IMG/VR virus record: IMGVR_UViG_3300009176_000051
Span: 1 to 39,410 of that record
Reading direction: 5' to 3' (one strand)
DNA: 39,410 bases
Source of the DNA: a virus
The first letter of the stretch is position 1; every line of letters begins with the position of its first letter. Shown here piece by piece: positions 1 through 6,369 of this stretch. A program made the position numbers and the translations under genes. A model generated the notes under the pieces. The model had not been told where the DNA came from. It was given only the letters and a program-made list of their open reading frames with translations, and did no database searches.

Positions 1-1059
1 CCCGTGTTTGTTCCCCCGCTTGCGTCGGGACGTCGCCGATTCCGTCCCACCCGTCGGCGTCTTCGGCGTCGGGAGCAGAGGCTCGAGCGCCTCCGGGAGC
101 GTCACCGAGCGTCGGCCCCTGTCCCCTTCGTGGCGGCGCGAGTCGATCCTCGTCTGGTCGATCGCGCTCGACGACGGACGACGGCCGAGCCACGCTTCTG
201 GCGTCGGCAGCAATGCCTGGGGGAGCGACTGGCCGCCCTCGCGACTGGCGAGATCCCTGCCCTTCCAGTCTCTGGCCGCCGGGGTCGGAAGTTGGCGGAT
301 CGTCTGGTTCAGCGAGTCCGGCTGGCCCCTGTGGTTGCCCGCGTCGAACCCCTCCGTCCTCGGCGTCGGCAACGTCCGGCCCTTGTTCGGTCTCCCGCGG
401 GAATCCACGCCCGTTCCGTTCCGCCGACTGGGACCGAGCGTGATCTGCGCTCTCAGTTCCCCGCCCGCCCCTGGATTCGCTGGGTTCGCCATCGGCGTCC
501 TGAGCGAGGATGAAGATTCGCTCGCGGCGGTGGGGCGCTCCGACATCGGAAGCGCGAACGCTTGTCCACGTCGCGTCATACCCGAGGTCGGCCAGCGTTC
601 CCAAGACCTCGGAAAACGCTCGTCCTCCGTTGACAGTAAGGAGACCTGTGACGTTCTCCACGAGGACAAGGCTGGGTCGTAGCTCGCCAACGATACGGGC
701 GAAGGCAGGCCAAAGCCAGCGGTCGTCGTCGGTGCCCCGCCGGCCTCCTGCTTGACTGGCTGGCTGGCAGGGGAATCCTCCGATGATGAGGTCAACTCTC
801 GCACCACCACTCCGAGCGGTTCCCCCGCTCCGTTGCCGTTGATCCCCTTCGCCTTCAGGATCTGCTGACGCGCTCGCCAGGTGGACGGATCGTCGTAGTT
901 CGTCGCTCCCGCGTTCGGTGTCGGCAAGAGTCTGTCCGCTCGCACCACGTCCGTCAGGCTCGTGCCGGGATGCGCTCCCGACCCCGGCAGGTTGCGGGAT
1001 CCCGATGACTTCCCGTCGCCCGCTGTCGGCGTAGGAAGCAGCGGTGAAGTCGTGGACAT
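1..1059 (-). CDS. Overlapping same-strand frame with LPTP repeats (candidate second product)
   Basis: The +1 frame of the methyltransferase gene is open for all 353 codons from ATG 1059 to the window edge; an in-frame ATG at 1116 is an alternative start. It encodes seven spaced copies of a (L)LPTP-like motif, for example LLPTPTAGDGKS, LLPTPNAG, LPTPRTEGFD and LPTPAARDWKG, plus a segment reading SWRTSQ followed by WPTSGM. Each LPTP copy (CTG CCG ACG CCG) is read as Ala-Asp-Ala or similar in the methyltransferase frame. Third positions in the repeat regions are mostly G/C in this frame and much less so in the methyltransferase frame, which argues that this frame is or was translated there. From memory, such LPTP proteins occur next to or fused with phage C5 methyltransferases. 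It could be a separate protein, the result of a frameshift, or the true C-terminal half of the enzyme. Confidence 0.45.
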   Translation of the reverse strand, partial: MSTTSPLLPTPTAGDGKSSGSRNLPGSGAHPGTSLTDVVRADRLLPTPNAGATNYDDPSTWRARQQILKAKGINGNGAGEPLGVVVRELTSSSEDSPASQPVKQEAGGAPTTTAGFGLPSPVSLASYDPALSSWRTSQVSLLSTEDERFPRSWERWPTSGMTRRGQAFALPMSERPTAASESSSSLRTPMANPANPGAGGELRAQITLGPSRRNGTGVDSRGRPNKGRTLPTPRTEGFDAGNHRGQPDSLNQTIRQLPTPAARDWKGRDLASREGGQSLPQALLPTPEAWLGRRPSSSAIDQTRIDSRRHEGDRGRRSVTLPEALEPLLPTPKTPTGGTESATSRRKRGNKHG

Positions 1060-1210
1060 CTCTCCATCGTCGGACGGACGGCCAGTGTCGCTCGAGGACC
1101 CGGGAGCAGTGGTCATCGTTCTCGACCTGACCGACGCAGCGGTAGCCGAGAGACTCGACCGCGAGATCCAGACCGCCGATCCCGCTGAACAGACTGAGGT
1201 ACGTCGGCAT
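1..1210 (-). CDS. C5-cytosine DNA methyltransferase, 3' end cut by window edge
   Basis: This protein would methylate cytosine at C5 in DNA, probably to protect phage DNA from host restriction. The visible 403 codons contain motif I LFSGIGGLD (residues 7-15), the catalytic motif IV GGFPCQ (144-149, Cys148), motif VI ENV (185-187) and motif VIII HRRERIF (227-233). ATG at 1210 is preceded by AGGAGG six bases upstream, which fixes the start. Two low-complexity inserts break the fold: residues about 60-138, and everything after about 237, where the target-recognition domain should be. Motifs IX and X lie beyond the left edge or are absent. In both inserts the +1 frame has the more phage-like codon usage (see the overlapping entry). 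It is the last visible gene of the early leftward operon. The family is certain from the motifs; specificity cannot be read. Confidence 0.9.
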   Translation of the reverse strand, partial: MPTYLSLFSGIGGLDLAVESLGYRCVGQVENDDHCSRVLERHWPSVRRWRDVHDFTAASYADSGRREVIGIPQPAGVGSASRHEPDGRGASGQTLADTERGSDELRRSVHLASASADPEGEGDQRQRSGGTARSGGARVDLIIGGFPCQPASQAGGRRGTDDDRWLWPAFARIVGELRPSLVLVENVTGLLTVNGGRAFSEVLGTLADLGYDATWTSVRASDVGAPHRRERIFILAQDADGEPSESRGGRGTESADHARSQSAERNGRGFPRETEQGPDVADAEDGGVRRGQPQGPAGLAEPDDPPTSDPGGQRLEGQGSRQSRGRPVAPPGIAADARSVARPSSVVERDRPDEDRLAPPRRGQGPTLGDAPGGARASAPDAEDADGWDGIGDVPTQAGEQTR

Positions 1211-1301
1211 GCACTTCCTCCTGGTCATCGTTGTCGTTGAGCCACAGGCCGGTGAGGTACAGGAATCGTTCCGCCGGCGTCAGCCGGTAGAGATCCCTCA
1301 T
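1113..1301 (-). CDS. Hypothetical 62-residue protein
   Basis: ATG at 1301 overlaps the stop of the upstream gene in an ATGA junction, which is the usual gene join in this operon. The first 30 residues (start MRDLYRLTPAERFLYLTG) look like a normal folded protein. The last half is Arg-rich and overlaps the start of the methyltransferase by 98 bases, so its tail may be only the shadow of that gene. No family recognised. Confidence 0.55.
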   Translation of the reverse strand: MRDLYRLTPAERFLYLTGLWLNDNDDQEEVHADVPQSVQRDRRSGSRGRVSRLPLRRSGRER

Positions 1302-1495
1302 TCGTCGTCGACCTCGCGCGCGTAGCAGTCCCAGCACACGATGCGACCGTCATCGAGGCGACGGAACTCGCTCTCCAGAGCCATCCAGACCGCCGAGTCT
1401 TCGGACTCCCAAGCGATCGTCTCGCCTCCATCGAAGGCATCCTTGTTGCAGATGTCGCAGTGGACCGTGTACATCGTCACCGGCTGAACGCTCAT
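1298..1495 (-). CDS. Small Cys-pair (zinc-ribbon-like) protein, 65 aa
   Basis: The ATG at 1495 forms an ATGA overlap with the preceding gene. The protein has two Cys pairs, HCDIC near the N-terminus and CWDC near the C-terminus, about 45 residues apart, with an acidic middle. This is the pattern of a four-cysteine zinc-binding mini-domain. Phage early operons commonly carry such proteins; the partner, whether nucleic acid or protein, cannot be read. The longer upstream extension of this frame was rejected because it overlaps the neighbouring gene completely. Confidence 0.7.
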   Translation of the reverse strand: MSVQPVTMYTVHCDICNKDAFDGGETIAWESEDSAVWMALESEFRRLDDGRIVCWDCYAREVDDE

Positions 1496-1695
1496 CCGTC
1501 CTCCGTGATCGCCTTGCCGACGGGACAGACCTCGATGTCTCCGTCGAAGCTGAAGCCCTGTTGGAGCGCGGCCTGCTCTGCCACACGCACGGCATCGGAT
1601 GCGTAGCGCGCCACGATCTCCACCGACCACCATCGCTGGTTGCCGATCCGGCCTTGGATAGGCGTCATGACCCTCCAAACCACGGTGGGTTTCAT
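1492..1695 (-). CDS. Hypothetical 67-residue protein
   Basis: A compact protein starting MKPTVVWRVMTPIQG, with basic and aromatic residues at the front and an Ala-rich predicted helix (ASDAVRVAEQAALQQG) followed by a short acidic tail. It overlaps both neighbours by four bases, so it is translationally coupled within the early operon. The layout (strand, helix, strand) looks like a small alpha/beta fold, but no family is recognised. Confidence 0.65.
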   Translation of the reverse strand: MKPTVVWRVMTPIQGRIGNQRWWSVEIVARYASDAVRVAEQAALQQGFSFDGDIEVCPVGKAITEDG

Positions 1696-2564
1696 CGAGG
1701 CTCCGTCTCGTAATTCCGTGGCGACCAGTCCGGTGTGTCTGAGTCCTTCGCCACGAGGTCTACTTCGTGGTTCTGGCCTGTGCCGCTGGTCCGAGGTTGC
1801 TTCGTCTGGTCGGTGATGTGCGGTGTGTCTGAGTCCTTCGCCACCTCACGGCTACGTGTCTTGCTGATTCCTTCCAGCCATTCCCGGTCGACGTGCTGCG
1901 GGTCAGGTCCGGGGTCTACGTATTCGTCCTCCTTCGGTGAAGATGCTTGTAGGGCGTGCCTCACAACGTCGTGCGCGGCGAGCGTGGTTGCCCATTGAAG
2001 CTCCTCATACACGAAGCCAAGCTCGCGGTCTGCGACCTCCAACGCCTCCCGGTATCGCTCCCTCTCCGCTCGTAGCTCCCGTCTCTCTTGGTCAGCGCCG
2101 ATGAACCGAAGCTGAAACTCCCGCATCCCGGCGTAGTCCTTCTGTTGCTCCGCTCGTAGGGACTCGACCTCATCCCATGCTTGCTCCTGCATGGACTTCT
2201 GCTTCTCGACCTCAGCCTCCAACCGCTCGTTCTCGGCGCGAGCGTCCAGGATGGTTGTCAGTTCTGCCTTCTCCCACGCCTCGACCTCGGCAATCTTGTC
2301 CTGCGCCTTGTCGCGCCATTCGCGTTCGGAGAATCGGAGCGCCGAGACGGTTGCGTTCCGCTCGTCCACGATGTCAGCCACCAGCGCGTCGTGGTTGTCG
2401 AGGAACGTCTGCTTCTCCTCCTTCAACTGCTGGATGATGGGTTCGAGTTCGTCGAGGTCATCATGCGTCACACCGATGACCCCATGCCCAGCCTCGGGAT
2501 GCCAGAAGCCACGACCTCGTTTCTCCGTTACCCACGATTCGAGAGCTTCTAGGGGATCGGTCAC
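1692..2564 (-). CDS. Coiled-coil protein, 290 aa
   Basis: The chosen start is GTG 2564, which overlaps the upstream stop (GTGA); a longer reading to 2669 would overlap that gene heavily. Residues about 40-210 are almost entirely charged, helical heptad sequence (for example RRELRAERERYREAL), predicting a long coiled coil. The C-terminal 60 residues are polar and disordered and contain the peptide VAKDSDTP twice, encoded by an exact 24-base direct repeat. It sits in the early operon between two small proteins. It may be a scaffold or an oligomeric host-interaction protein; no enzymatic motif is seen. Confidence 0.75.
   Translation of the reverse strand: MTDPLEALESWVTEKRGRGFWHPEAGHGVIGVTHDDLDELEPIIQQLKEEKQTFLDNHDALVADIVDERNATVSALRFSEREWRDKAQDKIAEVEAWEKAELTTILDARAENERLEAEVEKQKSMQEQAWDEVESLRAEQQKDYAGMREFQLRFIGADQERRELRAERERYREALEVADRELGFVYEELQWATTLAAHDVVRHALQASSPKEDEYVDPGPDPQHVDREWLEGISKTRSREVAKDSDTPHITDQTKQPRTSGTGQNHEVDLVAKDSDTPDWSPRNYETEPR
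1731..1844 (-). repeat. Exact 24-bp direct repeat, 90-bp period
   Basis: Positions 1731-1754 and 1821-1844 are identical. The 90-base period keeps the coiled-coil gene in frame and gives two copies of VAKDSDTP in its disordered C-terminus. Synonymous sites are also identical, which suggests a recent duplication or DNA-level constraint. Confidence 0.85.
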
Positions 2565-2752
2565 CCGATAGCCGATCTGATGCCCGGGGAGAGCTTCACG
2601 ACGGCGCCGCCGCAGCCGTGTTCCCAGACGCAGTCGCGCATGATCGGTGAGCAGAAGTTCTTGCGGCACTTCTCGCAGGGCCGGCGGACCTCACCGAGCT
2701 CGAGTTTGCAGAGCGCGCATGTCGGGACGCGGTACTTCTTCACCGGCTTCAT
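2561..2752 (-). CDS. Cys-rich zinc-finger-like protein, 63 aa
   Basis: ATG at 2752 overlaps the upstream stop by four bases (ATGA). The protein contains CALC, CEKC, then single Cys residues and a final HGC: seven Cys and one His within about 40 residues. This would fit two zinc sites of a RING- or treble-clef-like mini-domain. The spacing CxxC-x(10)-CxxC-x4-C is clear in the sequence; the function is not. It is transcribed with the SLOG-domain gene directly upstream. Confidence 0.75.
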   Translation of the reverse strand: MKPVKKYRVPTCALCKLELGEVRRPCEKCRKNFCSPIMRDCVWEHGCGGAVVKLSPGIRSAIG

Positions 2753-3108
2753 ACGAAGAAGACCTCCAGGTCTTTGTGATGCTCCAGCGCGAGATCGATG
2801 GTGAGCTTCGTGCCCAGGCTCTGGCCGTCCCAGAACGCCGTGACGTGGTCGGCGTGCTTGACCATCGCCTTGTTCCGCAGGAAGCCCGCCTGCTTGCCGT
2901 CTCGCTCCCAGTCGGCGTCGAAGCGGATGAACGGGATCTCGTTGGTCTTCGCTGCCTCCTCGGCGGCACGGTCGACGCCGCGAGCGCCACCGGAGATGAT
3001 GCAGTCGGGAGCGTGACCCTCCCTGACGAGGTACGCCACGTAATTCCACACCATCGCTGCGGCTGCGTCGGTGATGTCCCGCGTCCCCACGATCGCGACG
3101 GTCTTCAT
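2749..3108 (-). CDS. SLOG-superfamily (DUF2493/YspA-like) nucleotide-binding protein
   Basis: This 119-residue Rossmann-like protein starts MKTVAIVGTRDI, with a first strand and phosphate-binding loop (VGTRD). It has the SLOG signature ISGGARGVDRAAEEAA and a C-terminal GFLRNKAMVKHADHV segment followed by FWDG. These match DUF2493 proteins common in phages. The SLOG superfamily binds nucleotides or nucleotide-derived ligands and includes DprA and LOG hydrolases. In defence systems SLOG domains sense signal nucleotides, so a phage copy could act on nucleotide metabolism or on such signals; that role is inference. It overlaps both neighbours by four bases. Confidence 0.85.
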   Translation of the reverse strand: MKTVAIVGTRDITDAAAAMVWNYVAYLVREGHAPDCIISGGARGVDRAAEEAAKTNEIPFIRFDADWERDGKQAGFLRNKAMVKHADHVTAFWDGQSLGTKLTIDLALEHHKDLEVFFV

Positions 3109-3314
3109 GCGGGCTGCTGCTTCATCAGAGAGTCGAACAACGTCATCGCGTCGAACAGAGCGAGCGCAGCATCAACCGCTTCCTGCGCGCTATTCTCGTC
3201 CTCCTCTTCGTAGACCTCTTCCTCCCAGGAGTCGAGGAACCGATAGCACGCCTCGACCGTGACTGCTACATGGGCGTTCACCTGATCGGCCCAAGCCTTC
3301 ATCGCCGTGTTCAT
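3105..3314 (-). CDS. Acidic hypothetical protein, 69 aa
   Basis: This small protein has a central run of acidic residues (WEEEVYEEEDENSAQ) between two predicted helices. It is joined to both neighbours by four-base overlaps, lying between the helicase-loader candidate and the SLOG gene. Strong acidity is seen in DNA-mimic proteins, but 69 residues with one short acidic run is too little to claim this. Confidence 0.65.
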   Translation of the reverse strand: MNTAMKAWADQVNAHVAVTVEACYRFLDSWEEEVYEEEDENSAQEAVDAALALFDAMTLFDSLMKQQPA

Positions 3315-3706
3315 TCGACCTCGTCCAACGCGTGCAGGCCAGTGAGTCCGAACTTCTTCTTCAGGCGAGGAGACACCTTGGCGACGATGGCGCGCTCTTT
3401 GTTCGTCGCGACGTTCGCCAGCCAGTCCTGGAACGACATCGGCTGGTTCGCACCGAGGAGTTGCGGTCGCTTCTCGTCGTCGAGTTCCTTCTGCTTACGC
3501 TCCTTGCGGTGAGGCTCCGACATCTCCTTGATCCGCTGTGCCGTCGGGGGGTAGCCGCCGACCGCCGCGATCTCGTCGATGGCCGCCATGGCATCCTCGA
3601 TCTCGACCCCCTCGAGGACGCGGTCGAAGATCAGCAATTCCCCGTCATCGAGTTCGCCACGGAACGTGCCAACCCAGTACGCCGCGATCGCCCTGCTGTT
3701 CTTCAT
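3311..3706 (-). CDS. Candidate helicase-loader / G39P-like replication protein
   Basis: This 131-residue protein has an N-terminal helical domain of the pattern AYWVGTFR, then a block ending in AIDEIAAVGGYPPTAQRI. The layout of aromatic, spacer helix, Ala-rich helix and PPTA-type turn is that of the phage G39P N-terminal family (helicase loader/inhibitor). The C-terminal half is basic and polar. It starts immediately after the winged-helix initiator gene (TGATG overlap), which is where SPP1-like phages place the loader. The assignment is from pattern recall and context, not an alignment. If correct, it would deliver the host DnaB-type helicase, because no phage helicase is seen here. Confidence 0.5.
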   Translation of the reverse strand: MKNSRAIAAYWVGTFRGELDDGELLIFDRVLEGVEIEDAMAAIDEIAAVGGYPPTAQRIKEMSEPHRKERKQKELDDEKRPQLLGANQPMSFQDWLANVATNKERAIVAKVSPRLKKKFGLTGLHALDEVE

Positions 3707-4404
3707 CAGCCCTCCACCGCCTGTCTCATCAGTTCGCCCATCTGGCTGACGCGTTTGGGTCGACTGCGTCTCACCGGAAGCGGATCATCGTTCCAGCGTT
3801 CCTGGTTCAGCCACGTCGTGGGGTGAAGCGTGAACCCGTCCTCGCGGTTGGGGTCGTCGCGGTAACGGATCGCCCCGGCCACGATGGTCTCGAGGTCGGT
3901 CTTCCGAAGCGCCTTATCCAAGGCCTTGGTGGCCCTCGCACGGTCCTGGTGTCGGGGGTACACACTCCAGAACATGTCGAAGAATGTGACCTCGCTCAGA
4001 ATGCTTTTCTCTCGTTCAACTGGCTCTAGTTCTAATGGCTCTAGTTCTTGGTGCCGCATCTGTGCGGCCCCCCCCGCCGCATCCATGCCCCTACCCCCCG
4101 CCGCATCTGTGCGGCCCCCCGGCCGCAGGATGTAGTCATTCGACGTTTGGCGGTCGTCCTCGACATGCCGGTGTTTCACCTCCACGGCACCGATCTCCAC
4201 GAGTTCCTTGAGCGAGCGGTCGATGGTGTCGGGTGAGCATCGGAGTCGCTTGGCGAGCGCGCGTCGGCTTGGGTGCGCGTGCTGTGTGTCCTTGTCCGCG
4301 TACCGGTGAAGGACGCAGTAGAGCCGGACGGCCTGAGCGGACACATCCGAGTCCAGGAGCCACTCAGGGACGATGGCGAACGGTAGGGAGTTGCGGATCG
4401 TCAT
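3706..4404 (-). CDS. Winged-helix replication initiator (DnaD/O-like)
   Basis: This 232-residue protein has an N-terminal winged helix (residues about 10-95) with HTH signature RRALAKRLRCSPDTIDRSLK. Then comes a low-complexity linker (GGRTDAAGGRGMDAAGGAA, then ELEPLELEPVE) and a C-terminal domain containing FFDMFWSVYPRHQDRARATK and HPTTWLNQERW. The latter two are hallmarks of phage replisome-organiser/DnaD-type proteins. The linker is encoded by iteron-like DNA repeats, so origin recognition could take place inside its own gene, as with lambda O. It lies just upstream of the loader candidate. The ATG at 4404 overlaps the upstream stop. Confidence 0.8.
   Translation of the reverse strand: MTIRNSLPFAIVPEWLLDSDVSAQAVRLYCVLHRYADKDTQHAHPSRRALAKRLRCSPDTIDRSLKELVEIGAVEVKHRHVEDDRQTSNDYILRPGGRTDAAGGRGMDAAGGAAQMRHQELEPLELEPVEREKSILSEVTFFDMFWSVYPRHQDRARATKALDKALRKTDLETIVAGAIRYRDDPNREDGFTLHPTTWLNQERWNDDPLPVRRSRPKRVSQMGELMRQAVEG
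4021..4048. repeat. Tandem 13-bp repeat TGGCTCTAGTTCT, A/T-richer patch
   Basis: TGGCTCTAGTTCT occurs at 4021-4033 and 4036-4048. It encodes the repeated ELEP of the initiator linker. It is richer in A/T than its surroundings and directly adjoins the GC-rich iteron block, the arrangement expected of an unwinding element next to initiator-binding sites. Confidence 0.6.
4053..4130. repeat. Iteron-like array inside the initiator gene (candidate replication origin)
   Basis: GCCGCATC begins at 4053, 4076 and 4100, and a degenerate copy (GCCGCAGG) at 4122, giving spacings of 23, 24 and 22 bp, about two helical turns. The first and third copies extend to a perfect 21-bp repeat (4053-4073 and 4100-4120). 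This contains the small palindrome CCGCA-TCTG-TGCGG followed by a C-run. Regular spacing, an internal palindrome and placement within the winged-helix initiator gene match iteron origins of the lambda O type. Binding is inferred. Confidence 0.55.
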
Positions 4405-4589
4405 GCTTCACCCTCTGCGGGGGCCAACGAACGGATCATCTCTGCAGCGTGATTGATGCAGAGATGAAACTCCTCCATGGTGTCTATCCCCGCATCGATA
4501 GCCTGCCCATTGGTGATGAGCGCATGCGGTACCAACGAGATCTCGCAGATGATATCCGCCCGCTCCTTGCACTTATCGCAGACGATCAC
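4401..4589 (-). CDS. Small Cys-containing protein, 62 aa
   Basis: GTG 4589 overlaps the upstream stop (GTGA), and the gene ends overlapping the initiator ATG (ATGA). The protein begins VIVCDKCKERADIICEIS, with a CxxC pair, a further Cys, and HLCINHAAE near the C-terminus, so a C-C-C-H or four-Cys metal site is possible. No family recognised. Longer upstream readings of this frame overlap the secreted-protein gene and were rejected. Confidence 0.65.
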   Translation of the reverse strand: MIVCDKCKERADIICEISLVPHALITNGQAIDAGIDTMEEFHLCINHAAEMIRSLAPAEGEA

Positions 4590-4909
4590 AGCGCGACCAC
4601 CCAGGTCTCGAGGACCGGGGGGTCGCCGTGGGGGTGGGCGATGTTCCAGCCGACGGCACGGACGTGACACGACGTGGCTCCCGGCAGCGACTGGGGGATC
4701 CGCCGGCGGACAGGGACCACGGCACGGAACTCGCCGTGTGTCTCGCGGGCGATGCCTCCGTTCGAACACGAGACGCGCCAGCGGACCCGGACGGTCGTGC
4801 CGACGGGATCGGTCACGGCCACCCCGATGCGGAACGTCGGCGCGCCAGCCTCGGCGGCAACAGGGAGCAGGAGCAGTGCGGCGAGCGCCAGCGTCACGAG
4901 CTTCTTCAT
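4586..4909 (-). CDS. Secreted protein with signal peptide, 107 aa
   Basis: The start at ATG 4909 is supported by AAGGAGGG seven bases upstream and by an immediate signal peptide: MKKLVTLALAALLLLP, then an AEA-G site predicted to be cleaved near residue 21. The mature protein is about 85 residues, probably beta-rich, with two Cys (SCSNGG and ATSCHVR) that could form a disulfide once exported. An exported protein in an early replication operon is unusual. It may act at the host envelope, for example in superinfection exclusion, but this is inference. Confidence 0.75.
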   Translation of the reverse strand: MKKLVTLALAALLLLPVAAEAGAPTFRIGVAVTDPVGTTVRVRWRVSCSNGGIARETHGEFRAVVPVRRRIPQSLPGATSCHVRAVGWNIAHPHGDPPVLETWVVAL

Positions 4910-5064
4910 CGTCCCTCCTTCTCGCGCCGTTGGCGCTCCAGCCATGCATCCGACATCCGGTCTTCGTGCTTGCTGTGGCCCTTCATCAGCCACAGGATCG
5001 TGGTGATACCCCAGGCCCACAGGGCGCCGAGGGTAAACCACCCGAGGCCACCCATGGCGGTCAC
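4906..5064 (-). CDS. Small membrane protein, 52 aa
   Basis: The start is GTG 5064 (GTGA overlap with the upstream stop), or ATG three codons later. One transmembrane helix is evident (GWFTLGALWAWGITTILWLM), followed by a charged, likely cytoplasmic tail ending KEGR. The stop overlaps the start of the secreted protein. It is too small to classify; early phage membrane peptides often target host envelope processes. Confidence 0.65.
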   Translation of the reverse strand: MTAMGGLGWFTLGALWAWGITTILWLMKGHSKHEDRMSDAWLERQRREKEGR

Positions 5065-5315
5065 GCTTCACCTCTTGCTCTAGCGAGGAGGGATCGAGCG
5101 CGGTCGTGCATACACCATTGAGGGTCGAACGCCATGCCGCAGCACCGTTCCTGCATCCCTGCCACGCCGCGAGCAAACTCAGCCATCTCAGGGGCGAGGG
5201 CGGCGAGGCGAAGGTTGGCGGCAAGCTCCTCGCCCGATACGAACCGTCCCTCCTCGGCGGTGAGCGTCCAGCCGTCTTGCACTTTCCACGGTCCAGGTGT
5301 CCACGGCTCGCTCAC
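5061..5315 (-). CDS. Conserved-type phage protein with ALAPEM motif, 84 aa
   Basis: It starts MSEPWTPGPWKV and contains AANLRLAALAPEM. This combination (PGPW near the N-terminus, then ANxRLxAxAPEM) is recalled as a small hypothetical family widespread in phages and prophages, usually near recombination genes. Two Cys follow (RCCG) and a third near the end. Function unknown. It directly follows the ERF recombinase gene, overlapping it by four bases. Confidence 0.7.
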   Translation of the reverse strand: MSEPWTPGPWKVQDGWTLTAEEGRFVSGEELAANLRLAALAPEMAEFARGVAGMQERCCGMAFDPQWCMHDRARSLLARARGEA

Positions 5316-6037
5316 GCGACCTCACCGTCCAACATCCTCTGACCCTCTGCCTCGGTGAGTTGCCCGAGCGAGGTGACGCGGAACCCCATGCGGCGCGCGG
5401 CGGCGAGTCCTTTGTCCACGCCGTACCGCTCAACGATCTTCGCGAGCGTCGTATCTTCAAGGGTGTCGGAGAGATCCGGCTGCGCGCCTTCCCCATACGC
5501 GCCACTCAGGGGGGTGTTGTCCTGGGCACCGGACCCCTCCGACGATCCAGACTCCGGGGGGGCGCTGACAGCAGCCACTGCTTCGGGCCACGCCTCGGAC
5601 CGGGAATGCGACCGGCCCCCGGAGTCCTGGCTCTTCTTGCTCTTCGTCGCCTTCGCTGCGTCGTCGTCCTCGTCGGCGGCGATGCCGAGCGCGGTCGTCC
5701 ACGCGTAGCGGCGTGCATAGGTGATGGCGGATCCGTAGGACTGCGCGTCGAGTGCGGTCGGCAGGAACAGCGGGTCGTACTCGATCCACTCACCCGACGT
5801 GTGGATCAGCCGTGTCCCACATCCCGCGTATCCCTCGTCCGCCTTGGCCTCCTGGATCAACGCGAGGCCGTGCTTGCGGAGAACGGCGCGCGTCTCGGAG
5901 ACGATCTCCGGGAGCGGAGCGAAGTTGTAGCTCCGTCTACCGGCCTCCACCTTCTGCGACTTCGTCGGGTTGCTGAGATCCTCGTTCGCCGCGATCAACG
6001 CCGCGAAGATCTCCTTGGTGCTGTCTGATGTCTTCAC
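5312..6037 (-). CDS. erf: ERF-family single-strand DNA annealing protein
   Basis: This recombinase would anneal complementary single strands in phage recombination and in repair of replicating DNA. The family core is clear: PLPEIVSETRAVLRKHGLAL, a glycine-rich strand, then DAQSYGSAITYARRYAW and LGIAADEDDDA, the last being the strongest ERF signature. A disordered Ser/Gly/Glu linker leads to a small C-terminal helical domain ending GQLTEAEGQRML. GTG 6037 was chosen because GGAGGG sits six to seven bases upstream; the open frame extends to GTG 6067 without a better site. No exonuclease partner is seen nearby, so it may act alone or with host nucleases. Confidence 0.88.
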   Translation of the reverse strand: MKTSDSTKEIFAALIAANEDLSNPTKSQKVEAGRRSYNFAPLPEIVSETRAVLRKHGLALIQEAKADEGYAGCGTRLIHTSGEWIEYDPLFLPTALDAQSYGSAITYARRYAWTTALGIAADEDDDAAKATKSKKSQDSGGRSHSRSEAWPEAVAAVSAPPESGSSEGSGAQDNTPLSGAYGEGAQPDLSDTLEDTTLAKIVERYGVDKGLAAARRMGFRVTSLGQLTEAEGQRMLDGEVA

Positions 6038-6054
6038 CTTGGCCCTCCGGTCAT

Positions 6055-6369
6055 CTAGGTCACCCACGCCAGGTGGACGGGGATCAGGCGGTACGTGTCG
6101 CGGTTAACCCCGTAGTAGTTCCCCTTCACCTCCACTACGCGTGTCGCCCACGACGGCGGGAACGCACCGACGGGGGTCGTCACGACCGCAGGGATCCGGT
6201 CGGTGATGTGCTTGCGCTTCATCCGGCGCTTGTCGAACTCGTCGAAGACGAACTTCATCTCGCCGGGGGTCAACTCGACATCTGCGGTTCTCGCCATCAG
6301 CGCGGTGTTCGCTTCCTCGGCAGCGTCGATGGCGTCGAGTTGCCTCAAGATCTCGTCGTCACCGGGCAA
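6055..6369 (-). CDS. Hypothetical 104-residue protein
   Basis: This gene opens with TTG 6369, 11 bases inside the end of the upstream gene, with GGAGGAG upstream. The N-terminal half is helical and acidic (LRQLDAIDAAEEANTALMA), followed by a KRRMKRKH basic patch and a probable beta-rich C-terminus. It lies immediately before the ERF gene and may assist it; no family is recognised. Confidence 0.6.
   Translation of the reverse strand: MPGDDEILRQLDAIDAAEEANTALMARTADVELTPGEMKFVFDEFDKRRMKRKHITDRIPAVVTTPVGAFPPSWATRVVEVKGNYYGVNRDTYRLIPVHLAWVT

Noticed and set aside
630-635. TTGACA as a further promoter or operator
   Set aside because: It sits inside methyltransferase coding sequence with no -10 at a suitable distance and no second half-site.
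4-682. Long plus-strand open frames at the left edge
   Set aside because: They are antisense shadows of the methyltransferase and LPTP frames; the encoded proteins are Arg/Ser-rich without motifs, and no ribosome-binding site is present.
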